The notes below the pieces were generated by a model, which saw nothing but the letters and a program-made list of their open reading frames with translations, was not told the origin of the DNA and made no database searches. Shown here piece by piece: positions 1 through 11,000 of a stretch of DNA of 64,000 nucleotides (within the stretch, counting starts at the first letter, position 1; each line of letters starts with the position of its first letter). The position numbers and the translations under genes are program-made. This DNA comes from Phymatolithon calcareum (taxonomy: Eukaryota; Rhodophyta; Florideophyceae; Hapalidiales), in assembly GCA_977006965.1 (NCBI GenBank), contig OZ345356.1:310001-374000 (forward strand). Reading direction: 5' to 3'.

Positions 1-2
1 AC

Positions 3-1574
3 CGTACTTCTTGCGAGAAGTTTATGATGGGTTTCCTTGAAGGTGCTTCCCTCCCTGTACAGAACAGGCTTGTGGACCACAGCAAGAAGTCGTTGTTTAG
101 CATGTCAATGACTGAGTTGTATGCGTTGTCAGTTGTTGCCCATTCTGCACTGTCCACAGGATGTCGATACGCCAGCGAGACCGCCAATGATCCCAAGCCA
201 CTCAGTGCCAAATGTGAAGAGGCCTTGCGATTGGTACGATCTTGTTCTAAGCTAATATCTGAGGTATGGTACCTTCCTCATCTGAACAGAGATGGCCCTC
301 ATTCTGTACAAATATTCGAGCGGAATGACGGCAACTCAAACATGTACCGCCTACAAGACTTGGTGGATGCTCATCTTGCTAAAGTGGCCGATATTTGCAA
401 GATGACTGATGAAGATGTACTCCAGCTGGAGGACAGCCGCTGTCCGAAGAGGAGAAAGGTAGAGCTGTCGAAAATCATGCGCGAGACACTCATTTCGATC
501 AAGACCGTGGATAAACCTAATGTCCATCGTTTGCGTGAGCTTGTTCATTCAGCGCTCCCTCTCGTAGGCCACGTCGGAAGGATAGGAGAATTAGTGCTTG
601 AAAAGGCGCACCAAACCCTCAAGCGATCAATCAAACTATCAAATAACAAGGAAATTCAAATCCATGCAATGTCTGGAGCAGCTTTCTCTGACTGGCAAGG
701 TAGGCTCTCCATGTTAGCGCCATTGGCTAAAACTGGTGATGAGCACGCTATTCGAGGATGCTTTCGACTCCTCGCTGGAAGAGACGCAATTTCTGCTCTC
801 GATGGTGAGCTTTCCCCGATTCTCTCTGCGGAGGTCCTTCAGACATTGGGACCAGAGCAATGTATAACCACTGAGCTTCAGTCGCAGGGACAGAGTGTAC
901 TGTCTCCGCGAGCTGTGACAGACACTAAATACCAGAAATGGGCTCTTCACAGACCTGTTGAGGTAATTAGTGGTGCGGACGCAGTGCTGTCACTGCAGCA
1001 GAGACGAACTCTTTCCTTCTTAGAAGGAGCACACGCAGGAGACCTGAGAAGATTCAAGGTCTCCTTTTCACAATCCGTGTCATCCTCGTACTCAAATTCT
1101 ACCCCTGGCGTCACGCTGAATTATGGTGATGTTATGGAAGTTCTTCTTTACTACCCTGAATCTCCGTCCTTACACTTTCCGTATCTCGTACAGCCTAGCT
1201 CTTCCAGTAGTATCCCTGGCTGGGAATCGAGTGCCGGCTCTTCTATTTGGTTCGTCCAAAACTTTGTATCTTTTACACCTCGTGTTGGATCTGTCTTTTA
1301 CGCGGCCGTTCTGCCATGTACTCGAGTTCAAAGTTGACCAATACGACCGAATTCCGAGCAGAGGTTTCCAAATTTCAAAGTCAACATGGATGCGTGGATC
1401 TCTTTCGCTACGATGGACGAGAGTATTCGGCGCGTTGGTGTATTACATTGCTGCACCGATAGCACGTGCCATCCCGTTCCACATCGTATATCACTCTCAC
1501 ACTCGCCCCATGAAAATGGAGGAACTTTCTTCGCTTTGACGAAAAGGAATGGTTATCCACCCAGAAAGGGCTAG
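3..1574 (+). pseudogene. Probable DNA-transposon-associated ORF, 5' partial, with one in-frame stop
   Basis: The frame is open from the window edge, so the true start may lie upstream; the first ATG inside is at 24. It runs to TGA at 1335-1337, and the same frame then continues open to TAG at 1572-1574, giving about 520 codons. The downstream part reads as a natural C-terminus (GGTFFALTKRNGYPPRKG), so the internal TGA looks like a lesion and not the end. Around nt 480-680 there is a basic patch (KRRKVELSK), then a conserved-looking block rich in Leu, His and Gly (PLVGHVGRIGELVLE) and a DWQGRLSML motif. This style resembles the second protein of CACTA/Tnp2-type transposons, but I cannot name a family. 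Readthrough or selenocysteine is possible but unsupported. Confidence is good that the frame is coding-derived and low for the function. Confidence 0.4.
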
Positions 1575-3180
1575 TTACATTATCGTTAACAAAATAATAA
1601 AGAAACAAGGGCAAAAACCTGACTTTTAAAAATGGCTACAAGTGCTACTATTCTACAAAATAAGTCTAACGGGTGCACGCTATACCTTCATACTCTATAG
1701 TCTCCACGTCTCCAAGGAGTGATTAACATCTCCCCAGATATTACTCCTGCCCTCTGAAAGATTCATAAATACAAGCTCATGAGCATTGCATAAGTGTTCT
1801 TTTGCGACGCTCAGCTCCTCTGCCCCACGGTGACACAATCCGCCATTAAACGATTAACGTGCCCGCAAACAGCCAACGTAAACCGACTTCGGCCAACCGA
1901 TACTTCTCTTACCATCGTAATAGACCATTCTTCATGTTTAAATCCATGTTGTAATCATGGACCGCCGTGGTTTGAGTCGGCCTCCAACAGACACGAGGGA
2001 AGAAATCGACAAAGACCTCGTTGCTCGTCAGAGCTACAAGTTGAAAAACACTGCCATTAAGCAAAAGCGGAAATGCGCACTTACCTATCCTTCCAATTTC
2101 CACTCGCATGCCAATATAGTCAGTCGCACTATCAAGAGGCCATGTCCGCTCGTGAACGAATCAGATCAAGAAAAACGGCAAAAAAGCTTGCCTCGTGCGC
2201 CCGTGTGCGTCGGAGGCGTCGAGCACGCTAAACGTCGTATTCTCACTCGCTGTAAGAGCCATGTATTCAAAAGGCCAGAACCGGGCGCGAACTGCGGTCA
2301 CCAGGTAGAATCGGCCTCCTATAACCCTGCGCTAACTGCCATGGTCCCATTTGCTGAAAGACGTTCCTCTGTCGACTCCGAAATTGTGAAATGCTGGTCG
2401 AGCGATCCCAGTACATCAAACGTGCGACTGTGGAATAATCAGTTCCACCGATACAGTGTGGCACAGTCCACCATTAATCTTGTCGTATCCTGCAAGTGAT
2501 GAAATGGGCACCTGTTACTGCGATGAAGAGACGTGGCTATACGGCGAAAATATTGAAATTAGAGTGTTACATATTATTCAGTCGACTGCCATTTTGCTAT
2601 CAAGAAACTGTATTGTAGCAGTTATCCTGATATACTGTGATATCATAATCGGTCGACTGCAAAATTCCAGTATTTCAATTTTTTCTCTCCTCCAGTGCTG
2701 TCCCGATTTTACAGGAAGCCTCTGCTAAGAATTTCTAGAAAAAGTTTCCACGGCACGAGGACTTAAAATTTTTTTGCTTAGCCAATTATGTACTGCCATA
2801 ACAGAAAGTGTCCAATAAGCTTCTCAGATTCCCAAGCTCATAAAAAATAAAAGTGAAAATCTAAGATGGGGGTGGTGGTCCTTAATGGTCTGGGCTGAGC
2901 GGTAAGCTATCGCAAACCGGTGGTCTGGGCTGAAGGTTTCTGTGGACTGGTTTGAACTAGTTCGGGCCATTAGTATGAAAAAATGATATGATATGTACCC
3001 TGACACTAACCTCCGTGAGAATAGAATGGTGACCTCCATTGCGGAGTCAACAACCAGGGTCCCGTACAGCAATGGCTGTCGGTGCTCAAGGACAGTAGCG
3101 CTGATTTGATCAATTGCAGCTCGATTAGCAAACAAGAGTGGAAAGAAGAGATGCCGCTCCTATAAGGTACTTTGACACAC
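1575..3180. other. Gene-free interval
   Basis: No recognisable gene. The longest frame is 1957-2499 on the plus strand (180 codons, ATG start). It is basic and low in recognisable motifs, and I could not tie it to any family. AT-rich stretches occur near 2750-2860. Nothing else was seen. Confidence 0.3.
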
Positions 3181-3202
3181 TTCAGACATGTGTCGCTGGC
3201 TT

Positions 3203-3426
3203 CTAATCTTTATTACACTGTATTCTTCTTGAAAACGTAACGAATTCTGTGCCGCAGGGGTTGTTATGAGATAGAAGACAAAAAACCAATTCTCTCCCAA
3301 CAAGAGCTCCTGTGAGTCTCTTGCACTCAAACTCAATTTCTGTACTCATCTTCGATGACGCTAGAGTACGTTGTAAGGCGACTAGTTCGATCACCGCGGT
3401 AATCCCACAGTAAGCACCCAACACTG
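3203..3426 (-). mobile_element. LINE 3' fragment (C-terminal domain), minus strand
   Basis: The minus strand encodes the recurring LINE C-terminal motif (GITAVIELVALQRTLASS, then FECKRLTGALVGRE). The same nucleotides recur almost unchanged at about 60005-60145. The fragment is 5'-truncated at about 3426, where it abuts a plus-strand fragment of a related LINE. Its 3' end near 3205 is an AATAAAGATTAG-like tail. Confidence 0.6.
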
Positions 3427-3434
3427 ATGAACCG

Positions 3435-3721
3435 GTTCGGACAGGACCATGTCAACATGTAACTGTGGAGAAAATCAACCATGGCGTCATACTTAGGAAC
3501 CGGTGCTTTGCCTGAGCTTATAGCGCTCCAACTAACAGTGCGATCCACGGAAATGGACCAAGAGACTGAATATGAATGCAAAAGACTCACTCAGGCCCTC
3601 TCGGGAAGAGAAATTAGTATTAAGGAGAAGATAGGAGAATAGAGAGTGGAAGAGTGAGAAGCGGCCCTATTACTCAAATTGAGGTTTTCAGAGCTTTTAA
3701 AACAATTCGTCGCATATCCCC
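3435..3721 (+). mobile_element. LINE 3' fragment (C-terminal domain plus 3' UTR), plus strand
   Basis: Coding from 3481 to the TAG at 3640-3642 gives the LINE C-terminal signature (ELIALQLTVRSTEMDQET, YECKRLTQALSGREISIKE). It is followed by a 3' UTR ending GAGCTTTTAAAACAA and CATATCCCC, the 3' end also seen at 12449, 19950 and 63640. It sits head to head with the minus-strand fragment just upstream. Confidence 0.6.
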
Positions 3722-4445
3722 GCCTCGAGTGTAGTTCGTTTCCTCTTAATTGTTGGCCAGTTTCGATACACTGTGGAGGCGCAGTTTCTCCCTGTTCGTT
3801 CCTTTGAGCCAACCATTTGCAATTTTGCGTTAAGGAGGTACCGAGCAGCAAGGCGTATGGTTTACTGACTTGCATGCAATATGATGAGGCACTATGAGTG
3901 AGCGGTGTGTGAGCAGCAGGGAGAAGATCAACGTTGAGTTGCCAAGCATGTCTTACCTGCTTACCGCTTATCACATCCGTCAAGCATGTCTTCTCTTCTA
4001 CTTTGCGGAATGCTCATATTTCGCACGGGCAATATCTTGCAACTGTGAGAATTGTGAGCTATCTGACGACTTAAAGTTTCTTTGCATTCAATATTCTTTA
4101 CGATACTAGCCGACGCTCGGACCACCGCGAAGAACAGTTTATGGCCGGGTGATTTTCTTCTCCTGGCGAATATCCCCTTTCTGGACATTACTCCGGCAGA
4201 AGTGCAAGACCGGTCTGCACAATGATGCTTCACTCTAGTGGTCGAAAGTGAAAACAACTGTAGGAAACTTGAAAGTCTCTAACTATCAAGCGAAAATAGG
4301 CGATTACGGGTATTCTCGTGTGTAGTACACGTAGATATAATGTAAGAAATTGGATTTATTGAGAAGGTACATAGAGTCTCAACTTAAGGAAAGTCAAAAT
4401 ATTGTAGTTTATTGTAAAGATGGCCAGTTACACTGCTAGAGATTA
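3722..4445. other. No gene seen
   Basis: Short overlapping frames occur on both strands, none with a recognisable motif. No repeat partner was found within the window. Confidence 0.3.
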
Positions 4446-5648
4446 AATGGCACCTTTCTTTCTTTCTTTAATGCAGAATGCGTTAATTAAAGCCAGAACT
4501 AACCCTAGAGTAAGTTCTCATTGTTCAAATATTGGAGTATCTCTACGGGTCTCTCCCTGCACAGATTTTCTACCGTTTTGTCTCGCACTCTTCCGTGAAT
4601 TTTCTTCGAGAGGCAGTCCTCCCAGAACAGTGTAGGATGAGGTGGTCCACGGTCTCCTTGACGCCATGCGGGCACATCTTGCATACTGGGTCGTAGAGAA
4701 GCGGTTCATTCTCGCTGTGTCCATGGTGAAAGCTTGCCATAATAGGGCTGCAGTTCACTATGAGCTGGTGAAGTACCACCTCTGCTCGTCTCTGCGAGAT
4801 GTGCAGATCTTTCGGAAGAGTAGGAAGGGTCACCGGTTTGCTTCTACAGTGCGGCTTGATGATGGATCGTGCCGCTTCCAAAGTGAGACGTATCGCTTGG
4901 TGCAGCGCCGGTCTCGATTCCGAAATTCCCCGCCGCGCAAGTTCATAAGCAGCCTCATTCTTCGCGACGCCGCAGTGACTCGGTATCCAAACACACTCTA
5001 TCTGAATCTCGCGTGAAAATAACCGTTCCATAGGGTTCCATAGATTCCGGACCATGTCACCAAACATCCGCGGTTGCCGTTTCAGCACGTCTATGCAGCT
5101 ACGGCTGTCAGTGAACCATCTGATAGTGCTGCCGCGGGAAAGTTGTAGCGTTAACGTTGCTTGGAAGGCCTGTACGGCGGCAAATTCCTCCGCGTCAAAT
5201 GAAGAGCCGACAGCCCCAACGGCCAGCGCTTCTTCCATAACAGTTTCTTCGCCGCGCAAAATCAGAATCCCAGCTCCGCCGACCTGGAATGGGATTGTAC
5301 AATACATGTCGAGTGTGTCACCGTCTTCGTCACACACCGTAACGCGTTGTTTCGTGGCGGTCGGGGTCGTTGAGTATGCATGCTCGTCTCCGTCGTCGTA
5401 GGCCAAAAGGATGTCCGGGGGCCAACCGTGTCGAGACTCAAAATGTTTCGCTGCTTCGTGGTTCTGGTACTGAGGGGGACTGAATTTGCTCAACGTCGCA
5501 GTATATCAACCTTCATCCCATTTCACGGAGACTCGTTGTCCATGATTCAGGTCGCAAACAAATTCATGTGGTACTTTTCCGACACTTCCGTCCGTCCATG
5601 TTTCGATATCGGCTGGTTCTGCTAGAAGAAAAGCTTCAATGGCACCTT
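4446..5648 (-). mobile_element. LINE A: 5'-truncated RNase H LINE with 11-bp TSD
   Basis: The body is 4457-5637 on the minus strand. It is bracketed by the direct repeat AATGGCACCTT at 4446-4456 and 5638-5648, a classic target-primed reverse transcription footprint. The 3' end is TGCATTAAAGAAAGAAAG-like on the minus strand. Sequence and domain order match the longer LINE B at 41717-46740. Only the ORF2 C-terminus (RNase H and a zinc knuckle) survives 5' truncation. Confidence 0.85.
4570..5634 (-). pseudogene. LINE ORF2 C-terminus: RNase H with embedded Tudor-like segment and CCHC knuckle
   Basis: The fragment begins at the RNase H start (WTDGSV, 5581-5598). A stop follows near 5500, then an open frame 4570-5493. 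Between the first catalytic Asp and the strand GGAGILILRG lies an extra segment of about 100 residues with a Tudor/Agenet-like pattern (VSVKWDEG.YTATL and LLAYDDGDEHAYS). RNase H then resumes with DAEEFAAVQAF, WFTDSRSCID and WIPSHCGVAKNEA. The C-terminus carries a C-x2-C-x8-H-x4-C knuckle (CKMCPHGVKETVDHLILHC). In the host LINE this would degrade the RNA strand of the cDNA hybrid. The copy is non-autonomous, lacking endonuclease and RT. The RNase H call is firm; the Tudor-like call is by pattern only. Confidence 0.75.
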
Positions 5649-6715
5649 GATTCCTACTCTTATTAATTTGCTCTCAGTCCTACATCTTATTCTAGATGGT
5701 TGAGGATGATATTAATCACCCTCGCGACTTTCTTTTCTTCTGCGCTTATCGATAGTGGCTTAAGCAGCACTTGCTTCATCGTTGACGTACACGATTTTCC
5801 CACTTGAGGAAAGCTGGCACCTTTCAAAGCATGTAATCTACTAGCATCGAAAATATTTCCCTTGACTCTTCACATATGCACGGTATCATTTCGTAGGCTC
5901 GAGTTACGTGATTCTCTTCTGCAGTTGTCCATGCGGGTTCCTTAGTATAATGTTTAGTATTCGAACGGCCCATGCTCCTCTTCCTGTCTTGTAATACACG
6001 GATTTGTGTGCAGTAGCATCCCCTCGGTTTGCTGCGACGGGAGGCGTCTCTCGCGGGACGTTCAGGAGGCAGGGTACGCGCTCGAGCGTTTGGCTTCAAC
6101 CGACGCCAAACTCGTAATGAATACTCTTCGACTGCAGCGTGGTAGCCACTCTTTTTTTCGGTTACAACTCCCGGAATATGACAGAACAAGTCCAACGGAG
6201 GTGAATGCAACTGCATCCAAGCAGGGGATAGTATTACTATCCCCTGATCCAAGATAACTAGACTAACAGTGGCAGAAGAGGCCCGAGAACGACGTCGTCT
6301 TGTGGGGCAGAGATCAGAGATGGAATTTTCTTGGGCAGATACGTCTCATGGGCGAGCACCGCATGGTACGCCAAGTGTTACTGCAGTGTGTCAAACCAAC
6401 CCCGGGGTTACATAGCTCTTAATATGGCACAGGATAGAAGAGAATGGAGAAACGTTAGACCTTCGGAGCGCTGCTAACCTCACTTGGGGGAAATGTAGAA
6501 TAGGATACAATGCGACGCTCCTTGACTGCCCATTTCTTCACTCAATTTCGAAGGATTTCTCGGGAAATGACGTACAACCCTCTTACCCAATGAAAGATTT
6601 GTCTGGTTTTTTACAGCCTCACTGCTGGGTGCGATAGTCTTTGTTTGCAAACGTTAGTTTTCTGGCACGGCGGTCTTCCTGCTTCTCACAAAGTTGTCGG
6701 AGGCCGAATCTATCA
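5649..6715. other. No recognised gene; contains a short perfect palindrome
   Basis: A minus-strand frame at 5824-6252 (142 codons) begins with TTG, and its first ATG leaves about 130 codons; it has no family motif. Nothing else is supported apart from the palindrome at 6222-6246. Confidence 0.25.
6222..6246. repeat. 25-bp perfect palindrome
   Basis: CAGGGGATAGTA and its exact reverse complement flank a single central T. It could be a protein-binding dyad or a small cruciform; no function is implied. Confidence 0.7.
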
Positions 6716-6871
6716 TGAATGTCAAGAACCGTGCGTGATCCTCGGATGCAGTCAAGCGTTTCCAGTTCCAGTTCTCCCAATACATGCTGTCACGGATATG
6801 TCGACATAGGGCAGAGCTGGAACTGGAAACGCTTGACTCATGCGAGGATCAGGCACATTACCTGACATTCA
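6716..6871. repeat. Long imperfect inverted repeat (about 61-bp arms, 33-nt loop)
   Basis: The left arm 6716-6777 and right arm 6811-6871 are reverse complements with few mismatches. A near-perfect core, GTCAAGCGTTTCCAGTTCCA, is present in both. The loop is 6778-6810. The geometry would give a stable RNA hairpin if transcribed, or may be the scar of a fold-back event. It lies 1.1 kb upstream of the NB-ARC gene. Confidence 0.8.
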
Positions 6872-7184
6872 GCGTTCGTGGGGCAAAGACGTTGCTTCAA
6901 TGCACCTCAAATACTCCGCACTCTCAGCAATTGCGAGAGCTCGATGACCTCATGTTTAGCAAGAATGTCAGCTGTTGCTGCACTGCCGCGCGTTGAAGAC
7001 AAGGACTGGCTAGTGGAGCTCGATGACAGAGAAAACATCTGCAATGGTCCCAAGAGGCATTGGGCACAAAAGCCACCGCACACGCGTCTCTGGTTCTGAT
7101 ATTTGATTCGTTTTTGTTGATCATTTTTTCGTCTTTCGATATTTTCGAACCTCCAGGAGCAACTTTGTGAAGCAACGAAGCACA

Positions 7185-7262
7185 TCCGAAGGGTAGATGA
7201 TCGAAGCTACATTACCCTTGCAGTCTCATGAGTGTTACTGAGGGCGTTAAAAAAATTCCAAA
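7185..7262 (+). repeat. 3'-end remnant of a dispersed repeat (family D)
   Basis: The string GCAGTCTCATGAGTGTTACT followed by GAGGGCGTTAAA and an A-rich tail recurs in reverse at 22515-22600. Its internal part (GTAGCTTCGATCATCTA) recurs at 59748-59765. It is interpreted as the 3' end of a retroelement family. Confidence 0.55.
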
Positions 7263-8003
7263 TTCAAAAAAAATATCCGAAGGGTATCGATCTGATACGC
7301 TTCGTTCCATCATCCATTGATGACTTCATGCTAAATATTCGATGTGATTACAGTATTAGCGGCCTCCAACAAGGCAGGTGTATCCAACAAGGCAGATGCA
7401 TCTCTGCAAGTGGGGCTATTTTGAGATTTCATAAAGATCGCGGCATTGAGCAAGTCAAAAATGTCAGCATTACCAGTCATTATTTGATCGACTGGTTACG
7501 AGGACGGGGCACAGGTTGGACTGGCTGATGCCACGTGCAGCGTCGATTTAAAAACTTTCGCTCCAGATGTTCAGACACTTTTGAGCAAAAACTTGAAAAA
7601 AGATTCCAAAAGAGCTTTTGGCAAGTCCGTCACGAAAAGTTTGGTTGAAAAGCAATTCCACTTCCGAAAACTAGAAATCGTTATGAGAAAAATGTCCCAT
7701 ATATGCACACAGCAGCCACTATGAACTATGCCGCGTCCTCATTACCAGTCAAAATATTTAGGACTGAAATTTCGGACTTTTCCACACTCAAATGACGGAC
7801 GCAAATCTGTATTCTCAAGAAGGTCCTCTGTTGGCGAAACCCTAGCGCACAAGCCCCCCTAGTGAACAGTTCGTTTGGACCTCGACTAAACGTACCAAGG
7901 AGACCACCCGAATTCTTCCTCCCCTTTTCAACCTTTGCGCTCACCGTGGCGCATTGCCAACCTGTGGTCCTAGCAGCTCAAGCCGACCTAACAACCTGTT
8001 TCC
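7263..8003. other. Region upstream of the NB-ARC gene; no gene seen
   Basis: Short frames only. No convincing TATA box immediately upstream of 8004. The sequence is AT-rich near 7560-7720 and less so toward the ATG. Confidence 0.3.
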
Positions 8004-11000
8004 ATGGAGGCCGCGGGCTTGTCATTCGCGGTTGTAACGGAAGTGCGAGGCATCGTCACCAGTATTAAGACGCGGATCGCCAACTACCGTCAAGGCCCAG
8101 ATATTATTCGAACATTGTCAGATACCCTGGACCTTTTGATGGGTCACATGGAATCAATTGAAACGCTTCGAGACGACACATGTCTCATTTCAGCTGACAT
8201 TTCTTCAGTTTTCGACGCAAAGTTGAGAGATGTCCGCAAAACGCTTCTCCACTCCAACGTAGTCGTGGAGAAAGCTTGTTTGAAGACATTTGGGAGAAGC
8301 GACAGCAGACTGTCAAAGCTCATATCCCGAATTTGTCGAGTAGCACTTGCCTCAGAATTTCACGACACAATGTCAGGTGTGCAGAAGCGACTCGAGGTGG
8401 TTTCAAACGAACTTTTGCACCTGACTACAATCCTTGGCACAGAACTGACACGTCAGCAACTTCATGACACACTTGTTCCCAAACTCGACATGCTTCAAAT
8501 CACCGGCGCTGTGGCAGAAGTTTACCACCCTGCGCTCACTACTCCAGGTCTGTCCCACACCGTCACACTCAACTTTGATGCGATGGATGAAGAGGGCAAG
8601 TGCATGACACCGGAAGGCATGCTCAAGCGTTCCATTCTTTCGACAAAGTCACTATCGTCAGTGACGGTGGCACCAGGAGTATTGCAACCTGCATATGGAG
8701 TTGTCGGCATGGCTGGTGTTGGAAAAACAATAGCGCTTCGGGGTCTGGCGTTTGACGATGATATTCGTATTCGATTCCCTGGTGGAATTCAATATATAGC
8801 TCTCGGTCAGAGCGCTACGACGAAGACTGTAATTCAGGAAATCGCGAAAATTATGACGTTGACGGGAGCATCAACTTCTGTCTGCACACTGGAGCGATCT
8901 GAGTCTCTCAGCAAAGCCGTGGACTATGCTGTCGCGTGGTTCAGAGGAAAGATCTGTCTCTTTCTCGTGGATGATCTGTGGCCTACAAAAGGATGCCAAA
9001 CTGGCTTCTTGAACGATCTACAGCACCTATTGAGAGGATGCCCCCACAGCCGAATGGCAATCACAACCAGGAGCATCGCCATTGCACAATCATCTGGGCA
9101 TAGAGTTGACTTCGAACCACGAGATCGGTTTGGATCCATATCCTTCCTTATTTTCATGATGCATGCGACGGATTCTGCTTCATCAGAAGAGCTGCTAGAA
9201 CGCAATCGCGAACAGAGCAATAGTATCACCAAAATTCTCGCGGTTTGTAATGGATTACCGATAGCTCTGGCGGTAGCAGGACGTGCCGTAGCAAGGACAA
9301 GAGGAAACCGGGATTTTGAAAGCACATGTGACAATTATGCCACCAGACTGGACGAACAGAGATTTCAAGTTGGTACACAAGAAGGTCCTGAAGGGCCCAG
9401 CTTGAATTTAGCTATTCTCGCAAGCCTGGAATGTCTCGAAGATGAATTCCTGAAAATGAAGGAGGAAAACAGTCTCAATTCTGACCATGCTTTAATTGAC
9501 TTGTACACGAGTCTGTGCGTGCTAAACTATCAGGCTTGGATACCTGTATCAGTGCTCAGTCGGCTTTGGAAAATTGACATTGGTTCGGCATTTGAAGTTG
9601 CCAGCTTATTTTACGGATTGAGCCTTTGCACGCTAGAGTATCGATCGCTGAAAAGCAAGTCGGCCAGTGAAGCTGGCCTGATTCTGCATGATCTTCATCT
9701 CGAATTCTGCAAACGCCAAGCCGCGAAAACAAATACAAGCTCTCTTTGGCACGTCCGGTTACTGAATGGATACCGTGGAGATGTGTTAGACTCACCTGTG
9801 CTTTCGTTTGCGAACAAATCGAGTGAACTGTTCGAACGGAGATTGCTGGGGTACACACCGAAGCAGTGGTGGTCCTTTGCAGACGACGGATATATCCACG
9901 CCAGTCTTACAAGACATTTATCATTTGCAAAGTTTGGTCTCGAACTAGCCAGTCTTGTAATGGATGCGCGTTGGACGTTTATGCGAATGAAAGTTGGTGG
10001 AATTTTGTCACTCAGAGAGGACTTTGAGTTTCTGAAAGGTCCTCGAGCGATTCATGAAAACAGTGGCAGAGGCATTGGTATCCCAAGCGACATCATCCTC
10101 AGCTTAGAGTTGATTTTTGAAGCGATACATCGCTCATGGGGAAGAATATCAGAGGGGCGGAGGGCGTTTCTGTTCCAACTGCGCAGCCGGCTACTCAATT
10201 TGAGCGAAGGCGATGCAATTGTGAAGGCCTTTCTGAAGAGCGCCGAACTGTATACGCCATTACCGCATTTGATTCCCTTGACCCCATTTTTTCCTGATGA
10301 CCAACTTATGGATATTCCAGTGGGTTCAAAATGTAGTGCGGTTACCTACTCTCCATGTGGAAGATACATTGTTGCAGGGGGAGACAATGATGTGTTTGTC
10401 ATAGATGCAGCCACTGGTGCGATATTGAAGCGATTGAGACGTCACACTATGAATGTACTAAGTGTATCGTTTGCTGCAGGATCGAAGATTATAGTCTCGG
10501 GGTCGGAAGACACGACGGCGTGTGTTTGGGAATGGGAAACATCCTTGTTGCCTATTCGGATTCTTGAAGGCCACGACGGGGCAATAGGAAAGGTTACCTG
10601 CAGCAGCGACAGCAAAAACCTGTTTTCCTGCTCCTATGATGGCAGCTTAAAGATATGGGATGTGAGCACAGGAAAACAAAAGGCTGAAGTAATGCAAGGG
10701 AAGGGGATATGGTGTCTCGCCCTCCACTGTAACGATCGAACTGTGGCAATCGGTCTGGAAGATGGGTCCTTGAAAGTTTTGGACTGCTCCTCTGGCGAAG
10801 TCGTTTTCGAGTGCGGAAAAGCACACAAAAGTGCTCTATGTTCGGTTGCATTCAGTACGGACGGACGCTGGCTCATAACTGGGTCTTACGACGAAACTAT
10901 TTTGATGTGGGATACTGAGACATGGTCGGCAATTGGAGATCCCATTCAAGGGCACAACGGTTATGTGTACGGTGTTGCATTCATTCCTCATGGGCAGTAC

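Noticed and set aside
1957-2499. 180-codon plus-strand ORF as a gene
   Set aside because: No recognisable motif, weak codon character, no neighbours or repeats to support it. Kept only as a note in the gap entry.
2824-3135. 103-codon minus-strand ORF as a gene
   Set aside because: Low-complexity, AT-rich, no motif; typical chance frame.
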